Source of the DNA: Sulfuricaulis sp049587675
Lineage (GTDB): Bacteria; Pseudomonadota; Gammaproteobacteria; Acidiferrobacterales; Sulfurifustaceae
DNA: 8,717 nt
Assembly: GCF_049587675.1 (NCBI RefSeq)
Contig: NZ_JBAVEJ010000140.1
Span: 1 to 8,717, forward strand
Reading direction: 5' to 3'
Shown here in pieces: positions 1 through 5,788 of this stretch. Every line of letters begins with the position of its first letter. Position 1 is the first letter of the stretch. Under the pieces are notes generated by a model. It searched no databases, was not told the origin of the DNA, and saw nothing but the letters and a program-made list of their open reading frames with translations. Position numbers and translations under genes: made by a program.

Positions 1-1
1 A

Positions 2-307
2 CTCAAGGCGGCCGCGGCACTCGGGCCGATGATCCGCGCCGTGGTGTCGCGAGGCGGCCGCCCCGATCTGGCGCTCGACGATCTCCCGCGCGTGCAGGCG
101 CCGACGCTGCTGATCGTGGGCGGGGACGATGACGTGGTGATCGAGCTCAACCGCCTGGCGTATCATGAGCTGCGCGCCGAAAAGGAATTGCTGATCATCC
201 CCGGTGCCACCCACCTGTTCGAAGAACCCGGAACGCTCGAACAGGTCGCCACCGCCGCGGCCCACTGGTTCGCGAGGCATCTGGCCGGAAAGCGAACTGA
301 ACCATGA
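2..307 (+). CDS. Alpha/beta hydrolase (dienelactone-hydrolase-like), C-terminal part
   Basis: The frame is open from the window edge, so the gene begins upstream; 101 residues are visible. The visible part has the end of an alpha/beta-hydrolase fold: a strand and acid-bearing loop (PTLLIVGGDDD) followed by IPGATHLFEEPG, where the His is the expected catalytic triad His. The preceding SRGGRPDLA motif and the FEEPG ending are what I remember from proteins that fuse an N-terminal phosphoribosyltransferase to a dienelactone-hydrolase-like domain, although stand-alone hydrolases share them. The nucleophile and any transferase domain lie outside the window. No signal or membrane segment is seen in this part. 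The stop codon overlaps the next start (ATGA at 304-307), so the two genes are probably translationally coupled. The substrate is unknown. The hydrolase fold is well supported; the fusion is an inference. Confidence 0.85.
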   Translation, partial: LKAAAALGPMIRAVVSRGGRPDLALDDLPRVQAPTLLIVGGDDDVVIELNRLAYHELRAEKELLIIPGATHLFEEPGTLEQVATAAAHWFARHLAGKRTEP

Positions 308-1332
308 AGCCGCTGTCCAGGCGTGAATCGGTTCTGGATCAGGAGACCAAGATTGCGCGGCTGCGGCAGCCGCAAACCTATCCGGAGAAGCCGGCTCGCG
401 TCGAAGCGGTGGAAACCCACATGTCATGGGTTTTTCTGACCCCGCACCACGCCTTCAAGCTCAAAAAACCGGTGCGCTACGATTATCTGGATTTCAGCAC
501 GCTCGCGGCGCGGAAGAAAAGTTGCGAAGAGGAAATGAGGCTGAACCAGCGTCTCGCGCCGGGCGTGTATCGGGGGCTGGTGGCGCTCACGATGAACGCC
601 CGGGGAGAGATGCAGATCGAAGGGCAGGGCGAGGTGGTTGACTGGCTCGTGAAAATGCGCCGGTTGCCGGCGGAGCGGATGCTGGATTACCTGATCCGGC
701 ATCAGGCGCTTGAGCCTGTGGAGCTGCATACGGTGGCGGAAAGGCTTGCCTATTTTTACCGGGAGCGTACTCCCCAGAAAATCAGCGGCGAAGAATACCG
801 CAGGCAGTATGAACATAATCTTCGCGCGAATCACGAAGCGCTTGCCAATCCGCTATTCGAATTGCCCGCGGCGCTTGTCGAATCTGTGCACGGCGCGCAA
901 TGGAAATTCCTGCGAAGCGCCCCGGAGCTGTTCGACCGCCGCGCGGCGGAAGGAAGGATCGTCGAGGGGCACGGCGATCTGCGTCCGGAACATGTCTGCA
1001 TGGAATCTCCGCCGGTAATCTTCGACTGTCTGGAATTCAACCGCTCCTTCCGTATTATCGATGCGGCGGATGAACTAGCGTTTCTCTCCATGGAGTGTGA
1101 ACGCCTGGGCGCGTCGCAGGTCGAGCAGGAGCTTTTCCAGGCCTACTGCCGGATCACCGGCGATCATCCGCCGCCCCCCCTCGTGCATTTCTACAAGGCA
1201 CATCGTGCCTGCTTGCGCGCGCGGCTGGCGATCTGGCACCTGCGCGATCTGGAGAAAAGCGTCTGGCCCCGCTGGCGTGCCGTCGCCGGGGAATATTTGC
1301 GTCTGGCCGAGAGTTACGGCGGCAAATTCTAG
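304..1332 (+). CDS. COG2187-type aminoglycoside-phosphotransferase-fold protein, stand-alone
   Basis: This 342-residue cytoplasmic protein has a kinase-like (APH) fold. The N-terminal part carries FKLKKP (51-56), then YLDFSTL and CEEEMRLNQRLAP (74-86), which I recognise as the signature of COG2187 proteins. The catalytic loop is HGDLRPEH (223-230), with Asp225 as the presumed base, followed by IFDCLEFN (239-246) in the position of the metal-binding DFG-like segment. A YKAHRACLRARLA helix (297-309) is also family-typical. Many relatives are about 500 residues because a P-loop kinase domain (COG0645) follows; here the protein ends after the APH-like domain. The real substrate is not known for this family, and the resistance label should not be taken literally. 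The start overlaps the hydrolase stop (ATGA), and the stop overlaps that of the convergent prs-like gene. No better upstream start exists in this frame near the overlap. Confidence 0.88.
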   Translation: MKPLSRRESVLDQETKIARLRQPQTYPEKPARVEAVETHMSWVFLTPHHAFKLKKPVRYDYLDFSTLAARKKSCEEEMRLNQRLAPGVYRGLVALTMNARGEMQIEGQGEVVDWLVKMRRLPAERMLDYLIRHQALEPVELHTVAERLAYFYRERTPQKISGEEYRRQYEHNLRANHEALANPLFELPAALVESVHGAQWKFLRSAPELFDRRAAEGRIVEGHGDLRPEHVCMESPPVIFDCLEFNRSFRIIDAADELAFLSMECERLGASQVEQELFQAYCRITGDHPPPPLVHFYKAHRACLRARLAIWHLRDLEKSVWPRWRAVAGEYLRLAESYGGKF

Positions 1333-2318
1333 GTTTCAAGCAGTTCCACCAGCGAACCGCCGGCGTGTACGCGCCGGATGGCTTCCGCAAATAGCGGGGC
1401 GGCGGGAAGGACGACGAGCTTGTTCCGGGCCAGATCCGGATCGAGACGAAAGGGTGGGATCGTGTCGGTGACGATAAGCTTGTCCAGCTCCGTGCCGGAT
1501 AACAGGCGGTTTGCGTCGCCGACGAAAATACCGTGCGTGGCAGCAGCATAAACTTTTTCCGCGCCACATTCCCGGCACGCGGCGGCTGCATGCCATAGCG
1601 TTCCCCCGGTGCTGATGAGATCGTCCACGATGATGGCGTGGCCCGCGACTTCGCCGATCAGCCGTCCGGCGCGCATCACGCCTTTCGCGCGCGCTTTTTC
1701 CATGAAGGCCACATTCAGTTCACGGTTCAAGGCGCGGCCCAGTGCCTGACGAAAGCGCTCGGCCCGCTTCATCCCGCCGATGTCCGGGGACACCACCGTG
1801 ATTTGAGGTTCCTCTTTCAGCAGCGACGCAAAGTGCGCCACGAACAGTTTGGTCGCTTCCAGATGATCGGTGCGGCAACGAAAGGCATTCTGGAAAGCGG
1901 CGAGATTGTGCACATCCATGGTGATCACGCGATCGGTGTCCGCGGCCTCGAACAATTGTGCCACGTAACGCGTCGTGACCGGGTCACGCGTTTGGGTCTT
2001 GGCATCTTTCCGGGCGTAGGCGAGATAGGGAACCACGGCCGTCACGCGTCCAGCGGAAGAATCTTTGAGCGCGCCAATGAAAAACAGCAGGCGAACCAGC
2101 TTGTCATTCACGCTCTGTTGCGAACCGGTATAAAGCGAATGAATGACAAAGACGTCTTTATTGCGGATATTAACCAACGGGCGGGATTTGTGTTCGCCAT
2201 CCTCGAATTCTCTTTCCTCGCAGGCGCTCAGACTGATTCCAAGTTGCCGCGCCACGTCTTCGCCGAAAGAACGGCTGGTCTGAAGTGCAAAAAGGACTGG
2301 CGCCTCGTTGTTAACCAT
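1329..2318 (-). CDS. prs: Ribose-phosphate pyrophosphokinase (PRPP synthetase), divergent type
   Basis: The 329-residue product should convert ribose 5-phosphate and ATP to PRPP and AMP in the cytoplasm, feeding nucleotide, His and Trp synthesis. Visible motifs are REFEDGEHKSRP (36-47), VVPYLAYARKDAKT (95-108), DVHNLAAFQNAF (135-146), VVSPDIGGMKRAERF (175-189), a flexible loop KARAKG (208-213) with Lys208 and Arg210 in catalytic positions, the PRPP loop VDDLISTGGTL (231-241) and VTDTIPP (283-289). Several depart from main bacterial Prs, which typically has ARQDRK and DLHA at equivalent places, so this looks like a second, variant branch rather than the housekeeping copy. Length is slightly above the usual 310-320. 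The ribosome-binding site ahead of ATG 2316-2318 is weak. The enzyme class is well supported; the physiological partner is unknown. Confidence 0.9.
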   Translation of the reverse strand: MVNNEAPVLFALQTSRSFGEDVARQLGISLSACEEREFEDGEHKSRPLVNIRNKDVFVIHSLYTGSQQSVNDKLVRLLFFIGALKDSSAGRVTAVVPYLAYARKDAKTQTRDPVTTRYVAQLFEAADTDRVITMDVHNLAAFQNAFRCRTDHLEATKLFVAHFASLLKEEPQITVVSPDIGGMKRAERFRQALGRALNRELNVAFMEKARAKGVMRAGRLIGEVAGHAIIVDDLISTGGTLWHAAAACRECGAEKVYAAATHGIFVGDANRLLSGTELDKLIVTDTIPPFRLDPDLARNKLVVLPAAPLFAEAIRRVHAGGSLVELLET

Positions 2319-2368
2319 TTTCGTCGCCGATAGAAATCTCTGCCTGATAAGCAGATACTACAGGTGTA

Positions 2369-2416
2369 TTGACGTTACTTTGACAGGCGTCAAAGACGGC
2401 GCTGGCTGAATGTCAA
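2369..2416. promoter_or_regulatory. Cluster of TTGAC half-sites with a perfect inverted repeat
   Basis: The gap between the divergent prs-like and DUF6763-like genes holds TTGACG at 2369-2374, TTGACA at 2380-2385, and on the opposite strand TTGACG (CGTCAA at 2388-2393) and TTGACA (TGTCAA at 2411-2416). Two of them form a perfect 7-base inverted repeat, CTTTGAC (2378-2384) and GTCAAAG (2389-2395), around a 4-base spacer. This could be an operator for a dimeric regulator, or -35 elements facing both ways. I could not find a good -10 at the right spacing for any of them, so no promoter is called. The regulator is unknown. Confidence 0.35.
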
Positions 2417-2461
2417 TAAATTGCACGTATTAAAGGCGTCAGCGGAAAGAGGAGGTGCGCC

Positions 2462-2797
2462 ATGACCACAGCGCTCAAACCCGTGATATCGCAATGGTAC
2501 CGCCATCGGGACAAGGGCCAACAGTTTTATGTGACCGCTTTGGATGAAGAGGCAGGCACGGTTGAAACCCAGCATTTCGACGGCGATCTCGAAGAGATGG
2601 ATTTCGATGACTGGCATCAGCAGAGTATCGAAGCCATAGAGCCGCCTGAGGACTGGACGGGACCGGTGGACAATATCGCACGCGACGATCTCGGCTATTC
2701 CGAGACGGATATGACATCGGAAGACTGGCAAGAACCCTTGGAGGAGAAGGTGCAAGCGGCGGAAAGCGAGGAGGAAGAAGAACTTCACGAGGAATGA
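2462..2797 (+). CDS. DUF6763-like small acidic protein
   Basis: The 111-residue protein starts after a strong Shine-Dalgarno sequence (GAGGAGGTG at 2449-2457, GGAGG six bases from the ATG), which fixes the start. The N-terminal half looks like a small beta-rich domain: PVISQWYRH (8-16), FYVTALDEEAGTVETQ (22-37) and FDGDLEEMDFDDW (39-51). It is followed by conserved-looking PPEDWTGPVD (61-70) and DDLGYSETDM (75-84). From about residue 85 the tail is strongly acidic, ending in a run of Glu (91-111). I recall this pattern from short gammaproteobacterial proteins assigned to DUF6763, whose function is not known. There is no signal peptide or membrane segment, so it is probably cytoplasmic. It is transcribed away from the prs-like gene. 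The family name is from memory; the coding call itself is strong. Confidence 0.85.
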   Translation: MTTALKPVISQWYRHRDKGQQFYVTALDEEAGTVETQHFDGDLEEMDFDDWHQQSIEAIEPPEDWTGPVDNIARDDLGYSETDMTSEDWQEPLEEKVQAAESEEEEELHEE

Positions 2798-2829
2798 TGG
2801 CAGTAATCCGAAATTGTGTACCCAAATAT

Positions 2830-2849
2830 GATGTCGCCACATCGACATC
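2830..2849. repeat. Perfect 7-base inverted repeat in intergenic region
   Basis: GATGTCG (2830-2836) and CGACATC (2843-2849) are exact reverse complements around a 6-base loop. No T-tract follows, so this is not an intrinsic terminator. The right arm region can also pair differently: CATCGA (2840-2845) matches TCGATG (2864-2869), and the two pairings exclude each other. It lies 33 bases after the stop of the DUF6763-like gene within a 257-base gap. Apart from this, the candidate promoter and the hairpin further down, I see nothing in that gap. Confidence 0.4.
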
Positions 2850-2954
2850 CGATTGCGCCAAAATCGATGGGAATATCATGAAATACTGATACGCGCGGAA
2901 AGTGCCGCCTGCCGCAGTCGACACAGCATTTGCGCCTTTTATATGACTTGGACT

Positions 2955-2985
2955 TTGACACGGGTGTATATTAATAACGTATGTT
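2955..2985 (+). promoter_or_regulatory. Possible sigma-70 promoter for the DUF2934-like gene
   Basis: A perfect -35 hexamer TTGACA (2955-2960) is followed, after a longer than ideal 19-base spacer, by TATGTT (2980-2985, four of six consensus bases). The surrounding 2965-2990 stretch is AT-rich. Transcription would begin near 2992 and give a leader of about 60 bases. The spacing and imperfect -10 make this tentative. Confidence 0.35.
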
Positions 2986-2991
2986 GATATT

Positions 2992-3025
2992 TAACGCGGT
3001 TGTGAAGCGTTACGTTTTTTATTTT
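2992..3025 (+). terminator. Hairpin followed by a T-tract, terminator-like or leader element
   Basis: TAACGC (2992-2997) pairs exactly with GCGTTA (3007-3012) around a 9-base loop. TTTTTT follows at 3015-3020, then ATTTT. This has the form of a weak rho-independent terminator, but the stem is only six pairs and half of those are A-T. It sits just upstream of the DUF2934-like start, so it may end transcription from the previous gene, act in that gene's leader, or be chance in an AT-rich stretch. Confidence 0.35.
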
Positions 3026-3054
3026 CAGCGTTCATTGATTACGGAGGGACCGTC

Positions 3055-3279
3055 ATGGCCAAGACAGGATCGTTCAGAAAGGACCCGAACAAAGGAACCG
3101 CGGCAGTCACCGACCGTGGACAACCTGTTTCATCCAACGAGCGCCAGCGCATGATTGCCGAGGCGGCTTACTTCCGTGCCATGCAGCGCGGCTTCAACGG
3201 CGGTGATCCGGTGGACGATTGGCTGGTCGCCGAAAGGGAGGTCAACCGCCTGCTTCCCGCTCGGCAACATCAGAAATAA
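3055..3279 (+). CDS. DUF2934-like small protein
   Basis: The 74-residue protein has a good Shine-Dalgarno (GGAGGG at 3043-3048, six bases from the ATG). The segment IAEAAYFRAMQRG (34-46) followed by DPVDDWLVAEREV (51-63) is the characteristic helix pair of DUF2934: an Ala/Tyr-rich helix, a Gly turn, then a D-DDW-AE-E helix. The N-terminal 30 residues are polar and probably disordered. There is no signal peptide or membrane helix. DUF2934 proteins are common in proteobacteria, often as short stand-alone proteins, and have no established function. The gene is followed after 91 bases by another small gene on the same strand, probably co-transcribed. The short inverted repeat ACGG/CCGT (3041-3044, 3050-3053) encloses the ribosome-binding site, which is suggestive only. 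Confidence 0.85.
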   Translation: MAKTGSFRKDPNKGTAAVTDRGQPVSSNERQRMIAEAAYFRAMQRGFNGGDPVDDWLVAEREVNRLLPARQHQK

Positions 3280-3370
3280 CGGATGGATGCCGAGCGTGAT
3301 GAGCCGCCGCGCGCCGGGAGGCGGTGAGACCGCGCAGTCCGGAGGGAAATCCGGGGCAGGAGATAACCGC

Positions 3371-3562
3371 ATGAGCGATCAGGACCTGAAACGGCGTGTC
3401 GCCGAGACCGTGCGCGACGCCTGCCTGAAGGCGGCGCGCGAGGCCTATGAAAATGGCGGCATCAGCGGTCTGTGCGAGGAAGGTCGCTGGGAGTGCGCGC
3501 TGGATGCCATACGCTCACTGGATATAGAGGTTGTTATAGCCTCGTTAGGTAATCACAAATAA
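3371..3562 (+). CDS. Small conserved-looking hypothetical protein (63 aa)
   Basis: I do not recognise this gene with certainty. The 63-residue product is mostly helical by eye, with an amphipathic first helix (LKRRVAETVRDACLKAAREA, 6-25), a turn with ISGLCEEGRWE (31-41) and a second helix (ALDAIRSL, 43-50). Cys18, Cys35 and Cys42 are present, but their spacing is not an obvious metal site. The ISGLCEEGRW segment resembles, from memory, small proteobacterial proteins of similar length with no demonstrated role. The start at 3371 is chosen because AGGAG (3358-3362) sits eight bases upstream; in-frame ATGs at 3287 and 3299 lack such a site and would add low-complexity Gly/Ser/Arg sequence. A CCGGA/TCCGG stem (3339-3343, 3350-3354) lies just before the ribosome-binding site. 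It probably shares a transcript with the DUF2934-like gene. Confidence 0.7.
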   Translation: MSDQDLKRRVAETVRDACLKAAREAYENGGISGLCEEGRWECALDAIRSLDIEVVIASLGNHK

Positions 3563-3568
3563 AGCAAA

Positions 3569-3599
3569 GCGGCATCGCCTGCGCTGCGAAGATCTTTTT
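3569..3599 (+). terminator. Weak possible terminator after the small-gene group
   Basis: GCGGC (3569-3573) can pair with GCTGC (3583-3587) using one G-U pair, and a run of five T lies at 3595-3599, seven bases beyond the stem. The position between two convergent genes is right for a terminator, but the stem is short and the T-run is displaced. It is offered as a candidate only. Confidence 0.22.
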
Positions 3600-3638
3600 C
3601 TCCCCATCCTCGGTCAACTCTATAATAAATAAATAATC

Positions 3639-4724
3639 TTACGAAATCTCCACTGCCCGCAGCTTTTCCGCCGCCGCTTCCGGTGCCACGGTGTTGACGA
3701 ACAGCCCCGAGCCGAGCTCGAAGCCGGACGGAATGCTGGTGCGCGGGGTTATCTCGATGTGCCAGTGATAACTGGCCGCGCAATCTTCGAAATCCGCGTC
3801 ATGCGGGAGTGAATGCAGGAAGTAATTGTACTGCGCGCCGCCGAGCACGGCGTCGAGCCGCGCCATGGTGCGGCGCATCACGCGCGCCAGGTCGTCCAAA
3901 TCATCCTTGGAAATACGCAGATAATCGCTCTGATGCGCGAGCGGCAGGATATGCACTTCCCACTCGTAACGGCTGGCGAATGGCTTGATGGCGATGAATT
4001 TTTTCCCGCGCTCGATCACGTACTGGCCAACGTTGATTTTGCGCCGGATTTCGCCCGACTCGCGGTCGTAGATGGTCGCCTCGAAGGTCAGCGCCTCGTC
4101 AATCAGCGAGCAGAAGATACAGTGATGATTCTTTTGGTAGAACGCGCGGCTGTTCGTGACCTCCGCCTGCACGTTGTCGGGGATGACCGGCATGGCGATC
4201 ACCTGGCTGTGGGTATGTGCGATGGAGGCGCCGGCTGCCGGGCCGAAATTCTTGAACACCAGCACGTAGCGCAGCCGCTGGTTGGACCGGTAAAGCTGCT
4301 CCATGCGGTCGCGGTAAACGGAGAACAACAGCGCCAGATGCGGCTCGCTCATTTCGTGAATCGCGACGCCATGCTGGTTGTGGTCGATCATCACCTCGTG
4401 CCGGCCGTAACCGTCGATGGTCTGCTGCAATCCAAAGCTCAGGTTGGGATTCGAACGATCGTCGCCCAGCACCGGGTAAAGATTCTCGACGATGCGGATT
4501 TCCCAGTTCTTCTCGGCGGGGTAGGCCGCGATCACGGGCGGTGTCATTTGCTCGTTGCCGGTGCAGAACGGGCAGGTTTCCACGTGGGTGCGCGCGTCGC
4601 GCGGTGCAGACGCCTCGCCTTTTTTCGGGCGCATGCTGCGCGCGGTCGCGATCAGTACTGACTCGCTCGGCACGATGGGATTGATGCGGATTTCACGCAC
4701 CGGTTTCGGGGCGGGATCGGTCAT
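3639..4724 (-). CDS. galT: Galactose-1-phosphate uridylyltransferase-like (HIT superfamily) nucleotidyltransferase
   Basis: From the chosen start the product has 361 residues. It shows CPFC (51-54) as one half of a zinc site, the HIT active-site motif HTHSQ (170-174) with His172 as the expected nucleotidylated residue, a second pair CIFC (202-205), EVHILP (256-261), and the C-terminal HWHIEITPR (320-328). This layout is that of GalT and relatives, which move a nucleotidyl group between sugar phosphates through a covalent His intermediate; the C-terminal repeat resembles the N-terminal one. No galactokinase or epimerase is visible nearby, so a different sugar-phosphate substrate (as in the plant ADP-glucose phosphorylase) is possible. 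An upstream in-frame ATG at 4784 would add 20 residues of Arg/Ala/Cys-rich sequence; 4724 fits the homologous start (REIRINPI) better. Neither start has a clear ribosome-binding site. It is divergent from dapA. Confidence 0.85.
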   Translation of the reverse strand: MTDPAPKPVREIRINPIVPSESVLIATARSMRPKKGEASAPRDARTHVETCPFCTGNEQMTPPVIAAYPAEKNWEIRIVENLYPVLGDDRSNPNLSFGLQQTIDGYGRHEVMIDHNQHGVAIHEMSEPHLALLFSVYRDRMEQLYRSNQRLRYVLVFKNFGPAAGASIAHTHSQVIAMPVIPDNVQAEVTNSRAFYQKNHHCIFCSLIDEALTFEATIYDRESGEIRRKINVGQYVIERGKKFIAIKPFASRYEWEVHILPLAHQSDYLRISKDDLDDLARVMRRTMARLDAVLGGAQYNYFLHSLPHDADFEDCAASYHWHIEITPRTSIPSGFELGSGLFVNTVAPEAAAEKLRAVEIS

Positions 4725-4815
4725 GGGCCGGCAGCTTAAAACAGGGCGAGCAGCGGCGCCACGACAATGCGCTGATCGGCCCATAAAACAAGGCGCTTAA
4801 TGGGCTGGCTGCGGC

Positions 4816-4844
4816 TTGTCATCGGAGGAGGGCGCAAGTACCAT
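4816..4844 (+). promoter_or_regulatory. Candidate sigma-70 promoter for the dapA cluster
   Basis: TTGTCA (4816-4821, five of six bases of the -35 consensus) and TACCAT (4839-4844, four of six of the -10) are separated by exactly 17 bases. Transcription would begin near 4851, giving a leader of about 30 bases before the dapA ATG at 4881. This also argues against starting dapA at the upstream in-frame ATG at 4800, which lies ahead of the promoter. Confidence 0.45.
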
Positions 4845-4880
4845 GCGCCTTTCCCCGATACATTTTCAGGTCTGTTTCTT

Positions 4881-5759
4881 ATGTTCCAAGGCAGCATGGT
4901 GGCCCTGGTCACGCCCATGAACGAGGACGGGTCGCTCGACCGGTCGGCGCTGCGTCGCCTGGTGGATTTCCATGTCGAGAATGGCACCGATGTCATTGTT
5001 GCCCTCGGCACCACCGGCGAGTCACCCACACTCGACATGGACGAGCATTGTGAGGTAATCCGTCTCACGGTGGAGTACGCTAGGGGGCGGGTGCCGGTGA
5101 TCGCGGGCACGGGCGCGAATTCCACCACCGAGGCCATCGAACTCACGCGCTGCGCCGAGCACGCCAGGGCGGATGCCTGCCTGCTGGTAACGCCTTACTA
5201 TAACAAGCCGACCCAGGAAGGACTGTACCTGCATCACCGGGCGATTGCCGAGGCCGTGCCGATCCCGCAGATACTATATAATGTCCCCGGACGCACCGCC
5301 TGCGACATGCTGCCCGAAACCGTCGAACGTCTCGCCGCCATTCCTAATATTGTTGGCATCAAGGAAGCGACCGGTAACCTGGACCGCGCGCGCGACATTC
5401 TGCGCCGCTGCGGGGACAAACTGGATCTTTATTCGGGCGATGATGCCACGGCGCTCGATTGCATACTGCTCGGCGCCAAGGGCGACATCTCGGTCACGGC
5501 CAATGTCGCGCCTCGGCTGATGCATGAAATGTGCAAGCTCGCGCGCGCCGGCAAGGAAAAGGAGGCGCGCGCCATCAACGACCGCCTCATGGGCCTGCAC
5601 AAGAATCTTTTCCTGGAAGCCAATCCGATACCGGTGAAGTGGGCACTAAACGAGATGGGGCTGATCAAAGGGGGTATCCGCCTGCCGCTGACGCCGCTAT
5701 CGTCGAAGCATCACGAAACCGTGCGATCGGCCATGCGCGCAGCGGGTGTAATCACCTGA
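4881..5759 (+). CDS. dapA: 4-hydroxy-tetrahydrodipicolinate synthase
   Basis: DapA condenses pyruvate with aspartate semialdehyde, the first step specific to diaminopimelate and lysine synthesis, in the cytoplasm. The 292-residue product matches the usual family length. All key residues are in their E. coli positions: Thr44 and Thr45 in GTTGESPT (43-50), Tyr107 in TPYYNKPTQEG (104-114), Tyr133 in YNVPGRT (133-139), Arg138, and the Schiff-base Lys161 in GIKEATGN (159-166). The fold is a TIM barrel. The start at 4881 gives the standard N-terminus MFQGSMVALVTP; a 27-residue extension to 4800 is possible in frame but unlike the family. The ribosome-binding site is weak (AGGT near 4868). bamC follows after 29 bases, as in E. 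coli, so they are probably one operon. Confidence 0.97.
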   Translation: MFQGSMVALVTPMNEDGSLDRSALRRLVDFHVENGTDVIVALGTTGESPTLDMDEHCEVIRLTVEYARGRVPVIAGTGANSTTEAIELTRCAEHARADACLLVTPYYNKPTQEGLYLHHRAIAEAVPIPQILYNVPGRTACDMLPETVERLAAIPNIVGIKEATGNLDRARDILRRCGDKLDLYSGDDATALDCILLGAKGDISVTANVAPRLMHEMCKLARAGKEKEARAINDRLMGLHKNLFLEANPIPVKWALNEMGLIKGGIRLPLTPLSSKHHETVRSAMRAAGVIT

Positions 5760-5788
5760 TCCATGAGTGTTTTCAATACCGAGGTTCC

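Noticed and set aside
1638..2333. Long plus-strand open frame (231 codons) opposite the prs-like gene
   Set aside because: It mirrors the codon structure of the well-supported minus-strand prs-like gene, has no recognisable motif and no ribosome-binding site.
2403..2424. Possible sigma-54 promoter (TGGC ... TTGC) upstream of the DUF6763-like gene
   Set aside because: The distance between the GG and GC elements is about 18 bases instead of about 10.
3283..3327. 14-codon open frame between the DUF2934-like and 63-aa genes
   Set aside because: No ribosome-binding site and no conserved feature; it overlaps the possible upstream starts of the next gene.
3621..3637. Perfect TATAAT and AAAT-type short repeats between the small genes and galT
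   Set aside because: No acceptable -35 at 16-18 bases upstream, and the direction would be antisense into galT; probably just AT-rich spacer.
3813..4661. Plus-strand open frame of 282 codons inside galT
   Set aside because: It is antisense to a gene with an intact HIT active site and zinc motifs; its composition (His/Val/Arg-rich) is typical of a shadow frame.
5531..5788. N-terminal extension of BamC by 86 codons overlapping dapA
   Set aside because: The extension lies within the dapA 3' end in another frame, and the signal peptide with lipobox starts at 5789, which must be the N-terminus.
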